33,747 bases of DNA from Pseudomonas sp. ICMP 561 (GCF_002699985.1 NZ_LKBT01000028.1:1-33747); one strand, 5' to 3'. Shown: positions 16,092-24,979, counted from the first letter of the stretch. Notes: generated by a model not told the origin, from the sequence alone. Numbers and translations: made by a program.

Positions 16092-17717
16092 TCAGACCTT
16101 GAAGCGAGCCACCACCTGATTCAGGTCACCCGCCAGGCGCGACAGCTCATTGCTTGAGGCACTGATCTGGTTGGCGCCCTGGGTCGACTGCATGGACAGG
16201 TCGCGGATGTTGACGATGTTGCGATCCACTTCCCGGGCAACTTGCGCCTGCTCTTCGGCCGCACTGGCGATGACCAGGTTGCGTTCCGAAATCTGGTTGA
16301 TGGATGAGGTGATATCCGTCAGCGATGCACCTGCACCTTGAGCCAGAGTCAGGGTTTCGTTGGCGCGTTCACTGCTGGTCAGCATGGATTCCAGTGCCTG
16401 GGCAGAGCCGCTGCGCATGGCGCTGACCATCTTGTCGATTTCCAGGGTCGACTGCTGGGTGCGATGGGCCAGTGCCCGGACTTCATCAGCTACAACGGCG
16501 AAACCACGACCGGACTCGCCCGCCCGCGCTGCTTCAATCGCTGCGTTGAGGGCCAACAGGTTGGTCTGCTCGGCAATGGAGCGAATCACGTCCAGCACCT
16601 TGCCAATATCCTGCGACTGATCAGCCAGGCTCTGTACCAGCGTCGAAGTCGCCTGGACGTTATCGGTCAGGGTCTGGATTGACTGCACGGTTTCCACGAC
16701 GCGCGCCTGACCCGCCAAAGCCGAACGACTGGAGTTGTTCGATGCATCGGAGGTGGACACAGCGTTGCGCGCGACTTCTTCAACGGCCGACGTCATCTCG
16801 TTGATAGCGGTAGCCGCTTGATCGATTTCAGCGTTCTGCTGGTGCAGGCCGCGGTAGCTGTCTTCGGTCACCGAGTTCAGCTCGGTAGCAGCCGAAGCAA
16901 GCTGTGTCGCGGAGCTGCCGATGTGCTGCATTGCCGAGCGCAAATTGCCCTGCATTTTGTCCAGCGCCACCAGCAAACGGGTCACTTCATCACTGCCGTC
17001 CACCGTGATGCGTTGGGTCAGATCACCATTGGCCACGTTTTCCGCCGCTGTAACGGCAACCTCCAGCGGACGCACGATGCTGCGGGTCAGCAGCAAGGCC
17101 AGGGCAATAGTGCCCAGGCCAGCAATAACCACGAAAATGAATACGATGTTGCGTGACTTGTCGTACTGCGCCTCAGCGGCCTTGCCTTCCGCATCGACAT
17201 GCTGCGCATAGAACTCGCTGAGATCAGCCAGCTGCTTACCGGAACCGTCGACGATTGTCTTCATGTCCACCAACAACAATTTGTTCAGCGCATCGCGATC
17301 ATTCTGCGCTGCGATCACAAATGATTTATCGAGGGCTTTCTGATACTCACCCAGGGTCACCCGAAACTGATCGCTAAGTACTTTTTCCTCCGGGGTGTCC
17401 ACAAACGAGGCAAAAATATCGAGTTTTTTGCTCAGGTCCTGATTACGCACATCGAGCTGACTGCGGTAGGTGGCGATATTCTTGGGATCCGGGTCCAGCG
17501 CCATACGCAGGGAAATAGTGCGGATACGCAGCATGATTTCACGAACGTCGTTGATCACGCGCATGCTCGGCAGCCAGTTGGTTTCAACCGCGACCTCACT
17601 CTGACGAATCGTCGACATTTGAACCATGGCAAACCAGCCGAGCAAGGCGACCAGCAAAGAGATAAGCGTGAAGCCAAGACCGGCTCGGCGGGCGATGGTC
17701 AAATTGCGTAGGTTCAT
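16092..17717 (-). CDS. Methyl-accepting chemotaxis protein
   Basis: A 541-residue chemoreceptor. The first helix is at about residues 12-32, then a periplasmic region of about 155 residues that looks like a four-helix bundle, a second helix at 189-211, a HAMP domain (RSIVRPLEVAVTAAENVANGDLTQ), and a long cytoplasmic coiled coil. The highly conserved tip is NLLALNAAIEAARAGESGRGFAVVADEVRALA, which contacts CheA and CheW. There is no C-terminal CheR/CheB pentapeptide; the protein ends in ARFKV. The ligand is unknown. The frame runs 20 codons further upstream to 17777, but the ATG at 17717 gives the standard short basic N-terminus. It is not in a chemotaxis operon, which is usual for receptors. 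Confidence 0.93.
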   Translation of the reverse strand: MNLRNLTIARRAGLGFTLISLLVALLGWFAMVQMSTIRQSEVAVETNWLPSMRVINDVREIMLRIRTISLRMALDPDPKNIATYRSQLDVRNQDLSKKLDIFASFVDTPEEKVLSDQFRVTLGEYQKALDKSFVIAAQNDRDALNKLLLVDMKTIVDGSGKQLADLSEFYAQHVDAEGKAAEAQYDKSRNIVFIFVVIAGLGTIALALLLTRSIVRPLEVAVTAAENVANGDLTQRITVDGSDEVTRLLVALDKMQGNLRSAMQHIGSSATQLASAATELNSVTEDSYRGLHQQNAEIDQAATAINEMTSAVEEVARNAVSTSDASNNSSRSALAGQARVVETVQSIQTLTDNVQATSTLVQSLADQSQDIGKVLDVIRSIAEQTNLLALNAAIEAARAGESGRGFAVVADEVRALAHRTQQSTLEIDKMVSAMRSGSAQALESMLTSSERANETLTLAQGAGASLTDITSSINQISERNLVIASAAEEQAQVAREVDRNIVNIRDLSMQSTQGANQISASSNELSRLAGDLNQVVARFKV

Positions 17718-17971
17718 GACGGAAGCTCTTGTTGTTGGCAGGAGGGTCAAGCTGGACAGCAGAATGTTGTAGGACAACCCAAATATCGACCGACGAGCGG
17801 CCTTCTTGAACGAAAAACCGCCTGCCCCGGAAATTAATTCCGAATATTTCTCAAACAGATCGTCCGTGAACAGACGAACGCTCTGCGCAAACCGCCAATA
17901 ACTTTGTCTAGACCTTAGGAGTTACCCAAAAGCACGCCAGGCTTTCTGAGCGTTTGAACGGAGAACACATC

Positions 17972-18454
17972 ATGCATCTGGAAGGTTCATGCCACTGTGG
18001 CGAAGTCGAATTCAGCCTCAACAGCGCCCATCCCTACCCTTATCAACGCTGCTATTGCTCAATCTGCCGCAAGACCCAAGGTGGTGGCGGCTACTCGATC
18101 AATCTGGGGGGCGATGCGAAAAGTTTGAAGGTCAAAGGCCGGGAAAATATTTCGATTTATCACGCAAAAATCGGCGAAGACCATCACGTCAGGATCAGCA
18201 GCGCCGAGCGGCACTTCTGCAAATTGTGCAGCAGCGGCCTGTGGCTGTTCAGCCCGGAATGGCCGGAGCTGATTCACCCCTTTGCGTCAGCCATCGACAC
18301 CGCTCTGCCATCGCCGCCAGAGCATACTCACCTGCTGCTGGACTCCAAAGCGTCCTGGGTCGAGGTGTGCGTGCATGAAGGCGACAAGCAATTCGATGAG
18401 TACCCGAAAGAGTCTATTGCCGAATGGCATGAGCGGCTGGGACTGGTGCGCTAA
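17972..18454 (+). CDS. GFA-domain zinc-binding protein
   Basis: A 160-residue protein of the family named after the glutathione-dependent formaldehyde-activating enzyme. Cysteines fall in the expected pattern: GSCHCGEVEF (Cys7, Cys9), CYCSICRK (Cys27, 29, 32) and HFCKLCSSGLW, which bind structural and active-site zinc. Most family members outside methylotrophs have no known substrate. The ATG at 17972 follows GGAG at 17959-17962; the TTG at 17954 lies upstream of that site. A decayed VOC-protein fragment lies just downstream on the other strand. Confidence 0.88.
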   Translation: MHLEGSCHCGEVEFSLNSAHPYPYQRCYCSICRKTQGGGGYSINLGGDAKSLKVKGRENISIYHAKIGEDHHVRISSAERHFCKLCSSGLWLFSPEWPELIHPFASAIDTALPSPPEHTHLLLDSKASWVEVCVHEGDKQFDEYPKESIAEWHERLGLVR

Positions 18455-18472
18455 GCCCAGCCACGCAAAACC

Positions 18473-18592
18473 TTAAACCTGCTCCAGGATTTCGATCTGA
18501 TTGAAATCCGGGTCACGTAAATAGACCGAGCGCATCGGCCCGGTAGCACCGGCGCGTATTTCCTGCGGGAACAGCCCGTTCGTCTAGACGCC
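18473..18592 (-). pseudogene. Remnant of a VOC (glyoxalase/bleomycin resistance) protein, C-terminal end
   Basis: Read on the minus strand this stretch ends in GATGPMRSVYLRDPDFNQIEI-LEQV and a TAA at 18475-18473. That is the typical last beta strand of VOC-family proteins (GPxxSVYxRDPDxNxIE). An in-frame TAG lies at 18586-18584, and upstream of about 18592 the sequence turns into a REPIN (18610-18683). The rest of the gene is missing, so the fragment cannot make a VOC protein. Insertion or deletion linked to the repeat is the likely cause. Confidence 0.65.
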
Positions 18593-18609
18593 GCACTGTC
18601 GCGCAGAAT

Positions 18610-18683
18610 CTGTAGGAGCTGCCGAAGGCTGCGATCGCGGTGTGTCAGGAGAAATGCTTCGCAGCCTTCGGCAGCTCCTACAG
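18610..18683. repeat. REPIN, GTAGGAGCTGCCGAAGGC family
   Basis: Arms of 25 bp at 18610-18634 and 18659-18683 are exact reverse complements. The same family occurs at 20057-20128 and 26001-26074. It adjoins the truncated VOC fragment. Confidence 0.88.
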
Positions 18684-18731
18684 ACAAGTATTCCAAATCA
18701 GAAAGTGGTCGTTTGTTTGATGAAAGTGAGC

Positions 18732-18792
18732 TTGCTCGCGATTCGATTTCCTGGTCGACAAATTTATCGCATGAACTGACGCTATCGCGAGC
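18732..18792. repeat. Second copy of the GCTCGCGAT REPIN core
   Basis: These 61 bases differ from 8028-8088 at only two positions, including the centre between the arms. The outer TAGGAGTGA arms of the first copy are missing on the right. With 18473-18592 and 18610-18683 it accounts for most of the 420-bp gap 18455-18874. Confidence 0.8.
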
Positions 18793-18874
18793 CAACGGAA
18801 GCTGGCAGCCGACGGAACGCTCGTGGCAAAGTGCGGGTCATCTGGTAATCCCACGCTGAAGAGAACCACCGATC

Positions 18875-20041
18875 TTGGCCAAGCACCGAATCGTATGCCT
18901 GCTCCCCGCCCTATTTGCACTCCAGGCCTGCACCTCAGTGGCTGGCAATGATCATCCATCGCAAAGCTTTGCCGACTATCGTCAGCAGACGCTGCAATGG
19001 ATACAGCAACACAGAAGTTTCCAGACTGCGGACCGTGCCGCCGAGCTGCAATGGAACGCTCCGCAGGAATGGCGACCGACAGGCGCACCCAAAGGCGGCG
19101 TGTTGCTGGTTCATGGCCTGGGTGACTCGCCGTGGTCGTTCCATGACGTCGGCGCAAAGCTCGCTGCTCAGGGGTTTCTGGTGCGTACCGTGCTGTTGCC
19201 CGGTCACGGCACGCAGCCGTCCGATATGCTCGATGTCACACTGGAGCAATGGCAAAAGGTGGTTCGGGAACAAGCGCAGACGCTTGGCCATGAAGTGCCC
19301 AAGGTGTATCTCGGCGGCTTTTCCACGGGGGCCAATCTGGTGCTGGATTACGCCTACGATCACGACGAAATCGCCGGGCTGGTGCTGTTCTCTCCAGCCT
19401 TTCGCTCCGACAGCGCCTACGCGTGGGCGACGCAGTGGATTGCCTGGGCGCGACCGTGGCTGGCGAGCCCAAACGACCCGTTGCGCCCGCTGCAGACACC
19501 CGTGCGCTACCTGAATGTGCCCACCAATGGCTTTGCGCAGTTCTATCGCAGCAGCGTGCTGGCGCAAGATCGACTTGAAGAACGTCGCTACGACAAGCCC
19601 GTTTTCATTGCAATTACCCAACATGATTCGGTGCTGGATACTCGCTATGTCCTGGACAATTTCAATCAGCGTTTCAGCAACCCGGCGAGTCGCATGATCT
19701 GGTACGGCGACAGTCCGACCGACGTCGCGAAAACGCCCCGCGTGCTGGTGCGCAAGGATTACCTGCCTGAATACCGAATCAGCCAGTTCTCGCACATGGG
19801 CCTGCTGTTCTCCCCGGACAACCCGCTATACGGGGTAAATGGCAAGCAGCGCATTTGCTGGAACGGTCAGGAAACTGCGGACATGCAGAAATGCCTGGCC
19901 GGTGATCAGGTGTGGTATTCGGACTGGGGCTACCGCGAGCCAGGCAAAGTGCATGCGCGGCTTACCTTTAATCCTTGGTTCGACTGGCAGTCAGGGGTGA
20001 TGCTGCAGGTGTTGGGGGATGCGGAGGCGGGTTCTGAATGA
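18875..20041 (+). CDS. Alpha/beta hydrolase lipoprotein
   Basis: A 388-residue lipoprotein hydrolase. The signal sequence ends in the lipobox LQAC, with the lipidated Cys at residue 19, so the mature protein is membrane-anchored in the cell envelope. LLVHGLGDSPWSF is the oxyanion-hole region, GFSTGAN holds the nucleophile Ser150, TQHDSVLD the Asp (251) and FSHMG the His (307), so the triad is complete. The fold suggests a lipase, esterase or carboxylesterase; the substrate is unknown. The start is TTG at 18875 after an AAGAGA sequence. It stands alone, flanked by REPINs on both sides. Confidence 0.85.
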   Translation: MAKHRIVCLLPALFALQACTSVAGNDHPSQSFADYRQQTLQWIQQHRSFQTADRAAELQWNAPQEWRPTGAPKGGVLLVHGLGDSPWSFHDVGAKLAAQGFLVRTVLLPGHGTQPSDMLDVTLEQWQKVVREQAQTLGHEVPKVYLGGFSTGANLVLDYAYDHDEIAGLVLFSPAFRSDSAYAWATQWIAWARPWLASPNDPLRPLQTPVRYLNVPTNGFAQFYRSSVLAQDRLEERRYDKPVFIAITQHDSVLDTRYVLDNFNQRFSNPASRMIWYGDSPTDVAKTPRVLVRKDYLPEYRISQFSHMGLLFSPDNPLYGVNGKQRICWNGQETADMQKCLAGDQVWYSDWGYREPGKVHARLTFNPWFDWQSGVMLQVLGDAEAGSE

Positions 20042-20056
20042 AGGGGATCCGGCCCT

Positions 20057-20128
20057 TGTAGGAACTGCCGAAGGCTGCGAAGCATTCATCCTGACACAAC
20101 GCCATCGCAGCCTTCGGCAGCTCCTACA
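20057..20128. repeat. REPIN, GTAGGAGCTGCCGAAGGC family
   Basis: Arms of 24 bp at 20057-20080 and 20105-20128 are inverted repeats with a single mismatch. It lies between two convergent genes, where it could also slow transcription from both sides. Confidence 0.85.
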
Positions 20129-20158
20129 GTTCCTTGCCATTTGAAACAATCACAGCGC

Positions 20159-20872
20159 TCAATCCAGCGGCGCGAAGCGTTCGCGGCTGTTACTCAGGTG
20201 CGTCCACATCGCGGCACGGGCTGCATCCGGGTCCTGGCGGCGGATTGCAGCAAGCAGCGCCTCGTGTTCCAGATTGGCCAGATACCCATGATGAGCGAGG
20301 TTGGCGCCTGCCCTTTCGCTTGACGCGATGCGACTGCGGGGAATGATCGCGCTGCCCAGGTGCTGCATGATCTCGGTGTAATACGAGTTGCCGGTGGCTT
20401 CAGCGATCAGCATGTGAAAACGCCAGTCGGCCTCTACGCAACTGTCTTCGTTGGCCAACAGGTCCTGATAGTCATCCAGGGCCTGGCGCATCGCGGCCAA
20501 TTGTTCGTCAGTCCGGCGCAGTGCTGCAAGCGCCACGGCCTGGGTTTCCAGACCGATGCGCAGCTCGATCATGTCTCGCACACTGGCAGCGGTTTCAACT
20601 TTCAGATGCAGCCCTGTCTGATTACCCCGCTCCAGCACGAATGTGCCGACGCCGTGGTGGGTTTCCACCAGACCGGAAGCCTGCAATTTGGAGATGGCCT
20701 CGCGAACCACCGTGCGGCTCACGCCATGTTCACGGACGATCTGATTTTCCGAAGGCAGCTTTTGCCCTGCCGGGATCTTGCCCAGCAGAATCCGCTGACT
20801 CAGCTCGGTCACCAGATCCGTCGCCAGATTGTGAGGTCGGCGCTTTGGTGCCTGACGCGTGGGCTGCTGCAT
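20159..20872 (-). CDS. FadR-type GntR regulator (FCD), probable glucarate regulator
   Basis: A 237-residue regulator. The winged helix is at about residues 13-75 (LPSENQIVREHGVSRTVVREAISKLQASGLVETHHGVGTFV), followed by an FCD domain with metal-site residues in DWRFHMLIAEATGN, LEHEALLAAIR and MWTHLSNSRER. It is divergent from a sugar-acid transporter and glucarate dehydratase, which strongly suggests it represses them until a sugar acid binds. FadR-type operators of the form CTTGT-N3-ACAAG lie in the 434-bp shared gap 20873-21306. The rest of that gap is AT-rich and holds no gene that I can support. Confidence 0.88.
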   Translation of the reverse strand: MQQPTRQAPKRRPHNLATDLVTELSQRILLGKIPAGQKLPSENQIVREHGVSRTVVREAISKLQASGLVETHHGVGTFVLERGNQTGLHLKVETAASVRDMIELRIGLETQAVALAALRRTDEQLAAMRQALDDYQDLLANEDSCVEADWRFHMLIAEATGNSYYTEIMQHLGSAIIPRSRIASSERAGANLAHHGYLANLEHEALLAAIRRQDPDAARAAMWTHLSNSRERFAPLD

Positions 20873-20928
20873 GAAGACCTGTCCTGAACGCCAATTTTGC
20901 CGGGATCATAGCACCGCTCAAGAAGTGC

Positions 20929-20976
20929 TTGTCATACAAGCAGACCTGAACACACTCATTTTACTTGTATGACAAC
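20929..20976. promoter_or_regulatory. Two GntR/FadR-type operator sites near the regulator gene
   Basis: CTTGTCATACAAG at 20929-20941 is a nearly perfect dyad, and CTTGTATGACAA at 20965-20976 is a second copy. FadR-family proteins of sugar-acid regulons bind sites of this shape. Their position 60-100 bp upstream of the regulator start suggests autoregulation. Confidence 0.6.
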
Positions 20977-21213
20977 ACATAAAACCGCTCTCTACGCACT
21001 CGGTCCCAAAAACGCCGTGGTTCAAGGCCCGCCCAAGGTTTTCAGAAAAACAACGTGAAAGTAAAAGTCGCTTAAAGGCTCGCTAAAAAAACATTAAGCC
21101 ATTGGTTTTATTAATTATTTTAAAACAATCCGCACTTGTTCAATCTGTTCAAAACTGCTGAAGCAGCCGATCTCGTTTTGCGAAAAATTCTGCCAAAACA
21201 GCCAATAACCCTC

Positions 21214-21245
21214 TTGCGCGGCAAATATCTACTTGTATGATGTCC
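21214..21245 (+). promoter_or_regulatory. Candidate glucarate promoter with overlapping operator
   Basis: TTGCGC (21214-21219) and TATGAT (21236-21241) are 16 bp apart and could be the -35 and -10 boxes. The sequence CTTGTATGATGT at 21232-21243 matches the operators at 20929-20976 and covers the -10 box, so binding there would block transcription of the transporter and dehydratase genes. Confidence 0.5.
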
Positions 21246-21306
21246 ATCAACACAAGCCATCAGCTTGTACAGACCCGCATAAAAATAACGAGTGGGAGAT
21301 TCATCC

Positions 21307-22656
21307 TTGAACGCATCCAGTACCCGGACGGGTGATGGGGCCGATTCGACTTTGGTTTCAGCTGTATCCAAGGTCAAACGCCACATCCTGCCACTGTTCG
21401 TCATCATGTTTATCGTCAACTACATTGACCGCGTGAACATCGGCTTTGTGCGATCGCACATGGAGCATGACCTGGGCATCGGCGCAGCCGCCTATGGCTT
21501 TGGTGCCGGCCTGTTCTTCATCGGTTACGCGCTGTTCGAAGTCCCTTCCAACATGCTTCTGCAAAAGGTCGGTGCGCGCATCTGGCTGACACGGATCATG
21601 TTCACCTGGGGCATCGTCGCCACCTGCATGGCCTTCATCCAGAACGAAACCCACTTTTATATCCTGCGCTTCCTGCTGGGTGTCGCCGAAGCAGGCTTCT
21701 TCCCTGGCGTGATCTATTACTTCACCCGCTGGCTGCCAGGTGTAGAGCGCGGTAAAGCCATTGCGATCTTCCTCAGCGGCTCGGCCATTGCCTCGCTGAT
21801 TTCCGGTCCGCTCTCTGGCTTGCTCCTGCAAATCAGCGGCTTCGGCATGAAAGGCTGGCAGTGGATGTACTTCATTGAGGGCATGTTCTCGGTAGGCCTG
21901 TGTGCTTTCGTCTGGTTCTGGCTCGACTCCAAACCCCATGACGCCAAATGGCTGACCCGCGAAGAACAGGACGCACTGGTCAACGCTATTGATGAAGAGC
22001 AACGGGCTCGTGAAGCTGCCAACCCCGTCAAAGCTTCCATCGGCAAGCTGCTCAAGGATCGCCAGATCATCCTGTTCTGCCTGATCTACTTCTTCATCCA
22101 ATTGACGATCTATGCTGCGACCTTCTGGCTGCCAAGCATCATCAAAAAGATGGGCGATCTCAGTGATATGCAGGTCGGGCTGTTCAACTCCATCCCGTGG
22201 TTATTATCGATCGTCGGTATGTACGCTTTCGCGGCCATGTCTGCCAAGTGGAAGCGGCAACAGGCCTGGGTAGCCGCAGCGTTGCTGATCGCAGCGGCCG
22301 GGATGTTTATGTCCACGACAGGCAGTCCGATCTTTGCGTTCGTCGCGATCTGTTTTGCTGCGCTAGGCTTCAAGTCGGCATCGTCGCTGTTCTGGCCCAT
22401 TCCCCAGGCTTATCTGGACGCCCGTATCGCGGCGGCGGTGATTGCCTTGATCAACTCGGTAGGCAACCTCGGCGGCTTCGTTGCGCCAACCACGTTTGGC
22501 TTGCTGGAGCAACACACCGGCTCGATCCAGGGCGGCCTGTATGGTTTGACGGCCACCTCGATTATTGCCGCCATCATCGTTTTCGCTGCACGCAACACGC
22601 CGAAGCCCGGCAAGAGTCCGGTAGAGCCGCTGCCCACCACTGCTGCCCACTCTTGA
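21307..22656 (+). CDS. gudP: MFS transporter, probable glucarate/sugar-acid symporter
   Basis: A 449-residue, twelve-helix major-facilitator protein of the anion:cation symporter group (GudP/ExuT-like). MFIVNYIDRVNIGFV in the first helix, PSNMLLQKVGARIWL and GVAEAGFFPGVIYYFTRWLP are hallmarks of that group. It imports the sugar acid used by the next gene product. The TTG at 21307 is chosen because GGGAG at 21294-21298 is well placed for it; the open frame begins at a GTG (21292) that overlaps that site. It is co-transcribed with glucarate dehydratase (34 bp gap) and divergent from the FCD regulator. Confidence 0.85.
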   Translation: MNASSTRTGDGADSTLVSAVSKVKRHILPLFVIMFIVNYIDRVNIGFVRSHMEHDLGIGAAAYGFGAGLFFIGYALFEVPSNMLLQKVGARIWLTRIMFTWGIVATCMAFIQNETHFYILRFLLGVAEAGFFPGVIYYFTRWLPGVERGKAIAIFLSGSAIASLISGPLSGLLLQISGFGMKGWQWMYFIEGMFSVGLCAFVWFWLDSKPHDAKWLTREEQDALVNAIDEEQRAREAANPVKASIGKLLKDRQIILFCLIYFFIQLTIYAATFWLPSIIKKMGDLSDMQVGLFNSIPWLLSIVGMYAFAAMSAKWKRQQAWVAAALLIAAAGMFMSTTGSPIFAFVAICFAALGFKSASSLFWPIPQAYLDARIAAAVIALINSVGNLGGFVAPTTFGLLEQHTGSIQGGLYGLTATSIIAAIIVFAARNTPKPGKSPVEPLPTTAAHS

Positions 22657-22690
22657 TCGCCCGCTACGATTATTAAAAGGACCTGAAACA

Positions 22691-24031
22691 ATGAGTCAGA
22701 ACCTGAGCAAAGCCCCTGTTATCACCAGCATGCAGGTCGTCCCGGTCGCCGGTCACGATGACATGCTGCTCAACCTCAGCGGCGCCCATGGCCCCTACTT
22801 CACCCGCAACATCGTGATACTCCAGGACAATGCCGGGCACACCGGCGTGGGTGAAGTACCAGGCGGCGAACGCATTCGCCAGACGCTGGAAGATGCGCGG
22901 CAATTGGTGGTGGGCAGCTCGATTGGCACCTACCAGAAAATCCTGAATGACGTGCGCAAGACCTTCGCCGAACGTGATGCTGGTGGGCGCGGCCTGCAGA
23001 CTTTTGATCTGCGCATCACCATTCACGCCGTGACCGCTTTGGAGGCAGCCCTGCTGGACTTGCTCGGTCAGCACTTGGACGTGCCGGTTGCTGCCCTGCT
23101 CGGTGAAGGGCAGCAGCGCGATGAAGTGAAAATGCTCGGTTACCTGTTCTATGTCGGTGACCAAGGCAAAACCAATCTGGATTACCGCAGGGAGCCGGAT
23201 GCCGACAACGACTGGTTCCGCGTGCGCCATGAAGAAGCGCTGACGCCTAAAGCGGTTGTGCGTCTGGCAGAGGCAGCGCAGGCGCGTTATGGCTTCCAGG
23301 ATTTCAAACTGAAAGGCGGCGTGCTCAGCGGCGATGCGGAAATCGAGGCGGTTACCGCCCTCGCCGAACGTTTCCCGGACGCCCGGATCACCCTCGACCC
23401 GAATGGCGCATGGTCACTGAAAGAAGCGATTCGTCTGTGCCGCGATCAGCACCATGTGCTGGCCTACGCCGAAGACCCCTGCGGTGCGGAAAACGGCTTC
23501 TCCGGTCGCGAAGTCATGGCTGAGTTCCGTCGTGCTACCGGCCTGAAAACCGCCACCAACATGATCGCCACCGACTGGCGTGAAATGGGCCATGCGATTC
23601 AGTTGCAGTCGGTGGACATTCCACTCGCCGACCCTCACTTCTGGACCATGCAGGGTTCGGTGCGGGTGGCGCAAATGTGCAACGAATGGGGCCTGACCTG
23701 GGGTTCGCACTCCAACAACCACTTCGATATTTCCCTGGCGATGTTCACCCATGTGGCCGCCGCCGCACCGGGGGATATCACCGCCATCGACACTCACTGG
23801 ATCTGGCAGGACGGCCAGCGTCTGACCCGCGAACCGTTGCAGATTGTGGGCGGCGCCGTGCAAGTGCCGAAGAAGCCGGGGCTGGGCGTCGAGCTGGACA
23901 TGGATCAGGTGCACAAGGCTCACGAACTCTACAAAGGCATGGGCCTGGGTGCACGTGATGACGGCGTCGCCATGCAATTCCTGGTGCCGGACTGGAAATT
24001 CAACAACAAGCAGCCGTGTCTGGTTCGGTGA
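22691..24031 (+). CDS. gudD: Glucarate dehydratase
   Basis: A 446-residue enolase-superfamily enzyme, the full GudD length. FKLKGG gives the KxK pair (Lys206, Lys208), LDPNGAW the metal Asp236 with Asn238, YAEDPCG Glu261, ATNM Asn290, and the Asp314/His340 dyad lies in LADPHF and GSHSNNHFD, all close to the positions known for the E. coli enzyme. It dehydrates D-glucarate (and L-idarate) to 5-keto-4-deoxy-glucarate, the first step of glucarate use. AAAAGGA lies upstream of the ATG. The next pathway enzymes (dehydratase/aldolase, semialdehyde dehydrogenase) are not in the window. An intrinsic terminator follows at 24171-24202. Confidence 0.95.
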   Translation: MSQNLSKAPVITSMQVVPVAGHDDMLLNLSGAHGPYFTRNIVILQDNAGHTGVGEVPGGERIRQTLEDARQLVVGSSIGTYQKILNDVRKTFAERDAGGRGLQTFDLRITIHAVTALEAALLDLLGQHLDVPVAALLGEGQQRDEVKMLGYLFYVGDQGKTNLDYRREPDADNDWFRVRHEEALTPKAVVRLAEAAQARYGFQDFKLKGGVLSGDAEIEAVTALAERFPDARITLDPNGAWSLKEAIRLCRDQHHVLAYAEDPCGAENGFSGREVMAEFRRATGLKTATNMIATDWREMGHAIQLQSVDIPLADPHFWTMQGSVRVAQMCNEWGLTWGSHSNNHFDISLAMFTHVAAAAPGDITAIDTHWIWQDGQRLTREPLQIVGGAVQVPKKPGLGVELDMDQVHKAHELYKGMGLGARDDGVAMQFLVPDWKFNNKQPCLVR

Positions 24032-24061
24032 ATTCCGTCTCGACGTGAATGAACGCTATAC

Positions 24062-24141
24062 CGGTAGGAGCCCACTTGCTGGCGAGTCGTCGCAGCTACG
24101 TACGCAGGCCTGCCGTCTCGCGAACAAGTTCGCTCCTACCG
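24062..24141. repeat. REPIN with CGGTAGGAGC arms
   Basis: CGGTAGGAGC (24062-24071) is inverted at 24132-24141. The right half TCTCGCGAACAAGTTCGCTCC matches the element near 8184-8208. Confidence 0.7.
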
Positions 24142-24170
24142 AAGAACGTAAATCCTTGCCAAGCTGGCAT

Positions 24171-24202
24171 ACGACGCGCAACCCCCTTGCGCGTCGTTTT
24201 TT
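24171..24202 (+). terminator. Intrinsic terminator after gudD
   Basis: ACGACGCGCAA (24171-24181) and TTGCGCGTCGT (24187-24197) form a perfect 11-bp GC-rich stem with a five-base loop, followed by a run of T. It ends the gudP-gudD transcript. Confidence 0.9.
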
Positions 24203-24260
24203 ATTCCGCCACAAAAGCCCGTGCTAATGTTCGTACATCATCCGCAATGAAGTCCGGCCC

Positions 24261-24914
24261 ATGTCCCATATCGCTCATACCCACCCACGTTTGAGCATCG
24301 CCACTGCCCTGGGCCTCGCCAGCGGGCTTGCCGCAGCAATCATCACTCCGCAGATATCCATCACCAGCAAGTGCCTGATTGCCTGGAACGTTACCGTCTG
24401 GGTGTATCTGGTACTGATCCTGATCCGCACGTTTCGCACCAATGCGGCTGACGCAGAGCGAATTTCCATGGTCGAGGATGAAAACGCCGGACTGGTACTG
24501 GTCACCGTGTGCGTCGCCGCACTGGCCAGCCTCGCAGCAATCACGCTGGAACTGTCCGGCAGCAAGGCGATGACCACGGATGACCGGGCGCTGCACTACG
24601 CCTTCACCGCCCTGACAGTCGTAGGCTCGTGGCTGGTCACCGGGGTGATTTTCAGCCTGCATTACGCCCGCCTGTTTTATACCTGGAAGGGTAAAGAACC
24701 GGCTCTGCGTTTCGCGGATGGCGAGAAGCACCCGGATTATTGGGACTTCCTGTACTTCTCCTTCACCCTCAGCGTGGCGGTGCAAACCTCGGATGTGGGC
24801 GTCGCGACGCCGGGTTTACGCAGGATCGTCCTGGCCCAGAGCCTGATCGGTTTCATTTTCAACACGGCGATCCTCGGCTTTTCAATCAATCTTGCCGCCG
24901 GGCTGTTTGGCTAA
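24261..24914 (+). CDS. DUF1345 inner-membrane protein
   Basis: A 217-residue membrane protein of unknown function with about five hydrophobic segments. DENAGLVLVTVCVAALASLAAI, HYAFTALTVVGSWLVTGVIFSLHYARLFY, and YWDFLYFSFTLSVAVQTSDVGVATPGLRRIVLAQSLIGFIFNTAILGFSIN are the conserved stretches that define DUF1345. The last resembles a potassium-channel pore-region arrangement (FSFTLSVAVQTSDVGV), but this is only an impression. The start is the ATG at 24261. The dehydrogenase gene follows 65 bp downstream on the same strand, perhaps as a loose pair. Confidence 0.82.
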   Translation: MSHIAHTHPRLSIATALGLASGLAAAIITPQISITSKCLIAWNVTVWVYLVLILIRTFRTNAADAERISMVEDENAGLVLVTVCVAALASLAAITLELSGSKAMTTDDRALHYAFTALTVVGSWLVTGVIFSLHYARLFYTWKGKEPALRFADGEKHPDYWDFLYFSFTLSVAVQTSDVGVATPGLRRIVLAQSLIGFIFNTAILGFSINLAAGLFG

Positions 24915-24979
24915 GCGGCCATCTGGCGCTACTGTTGCGGCACAACCCTGAAAACTGCAGCAAAAAAGGCGAGTTCGAG

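Noticed and set aside
18451..18795. Minus-strand 114-codon open frame
   Set aside because: It runs in a different frame across REPINs; only the short VOC remnant in another frame has protein-family features.
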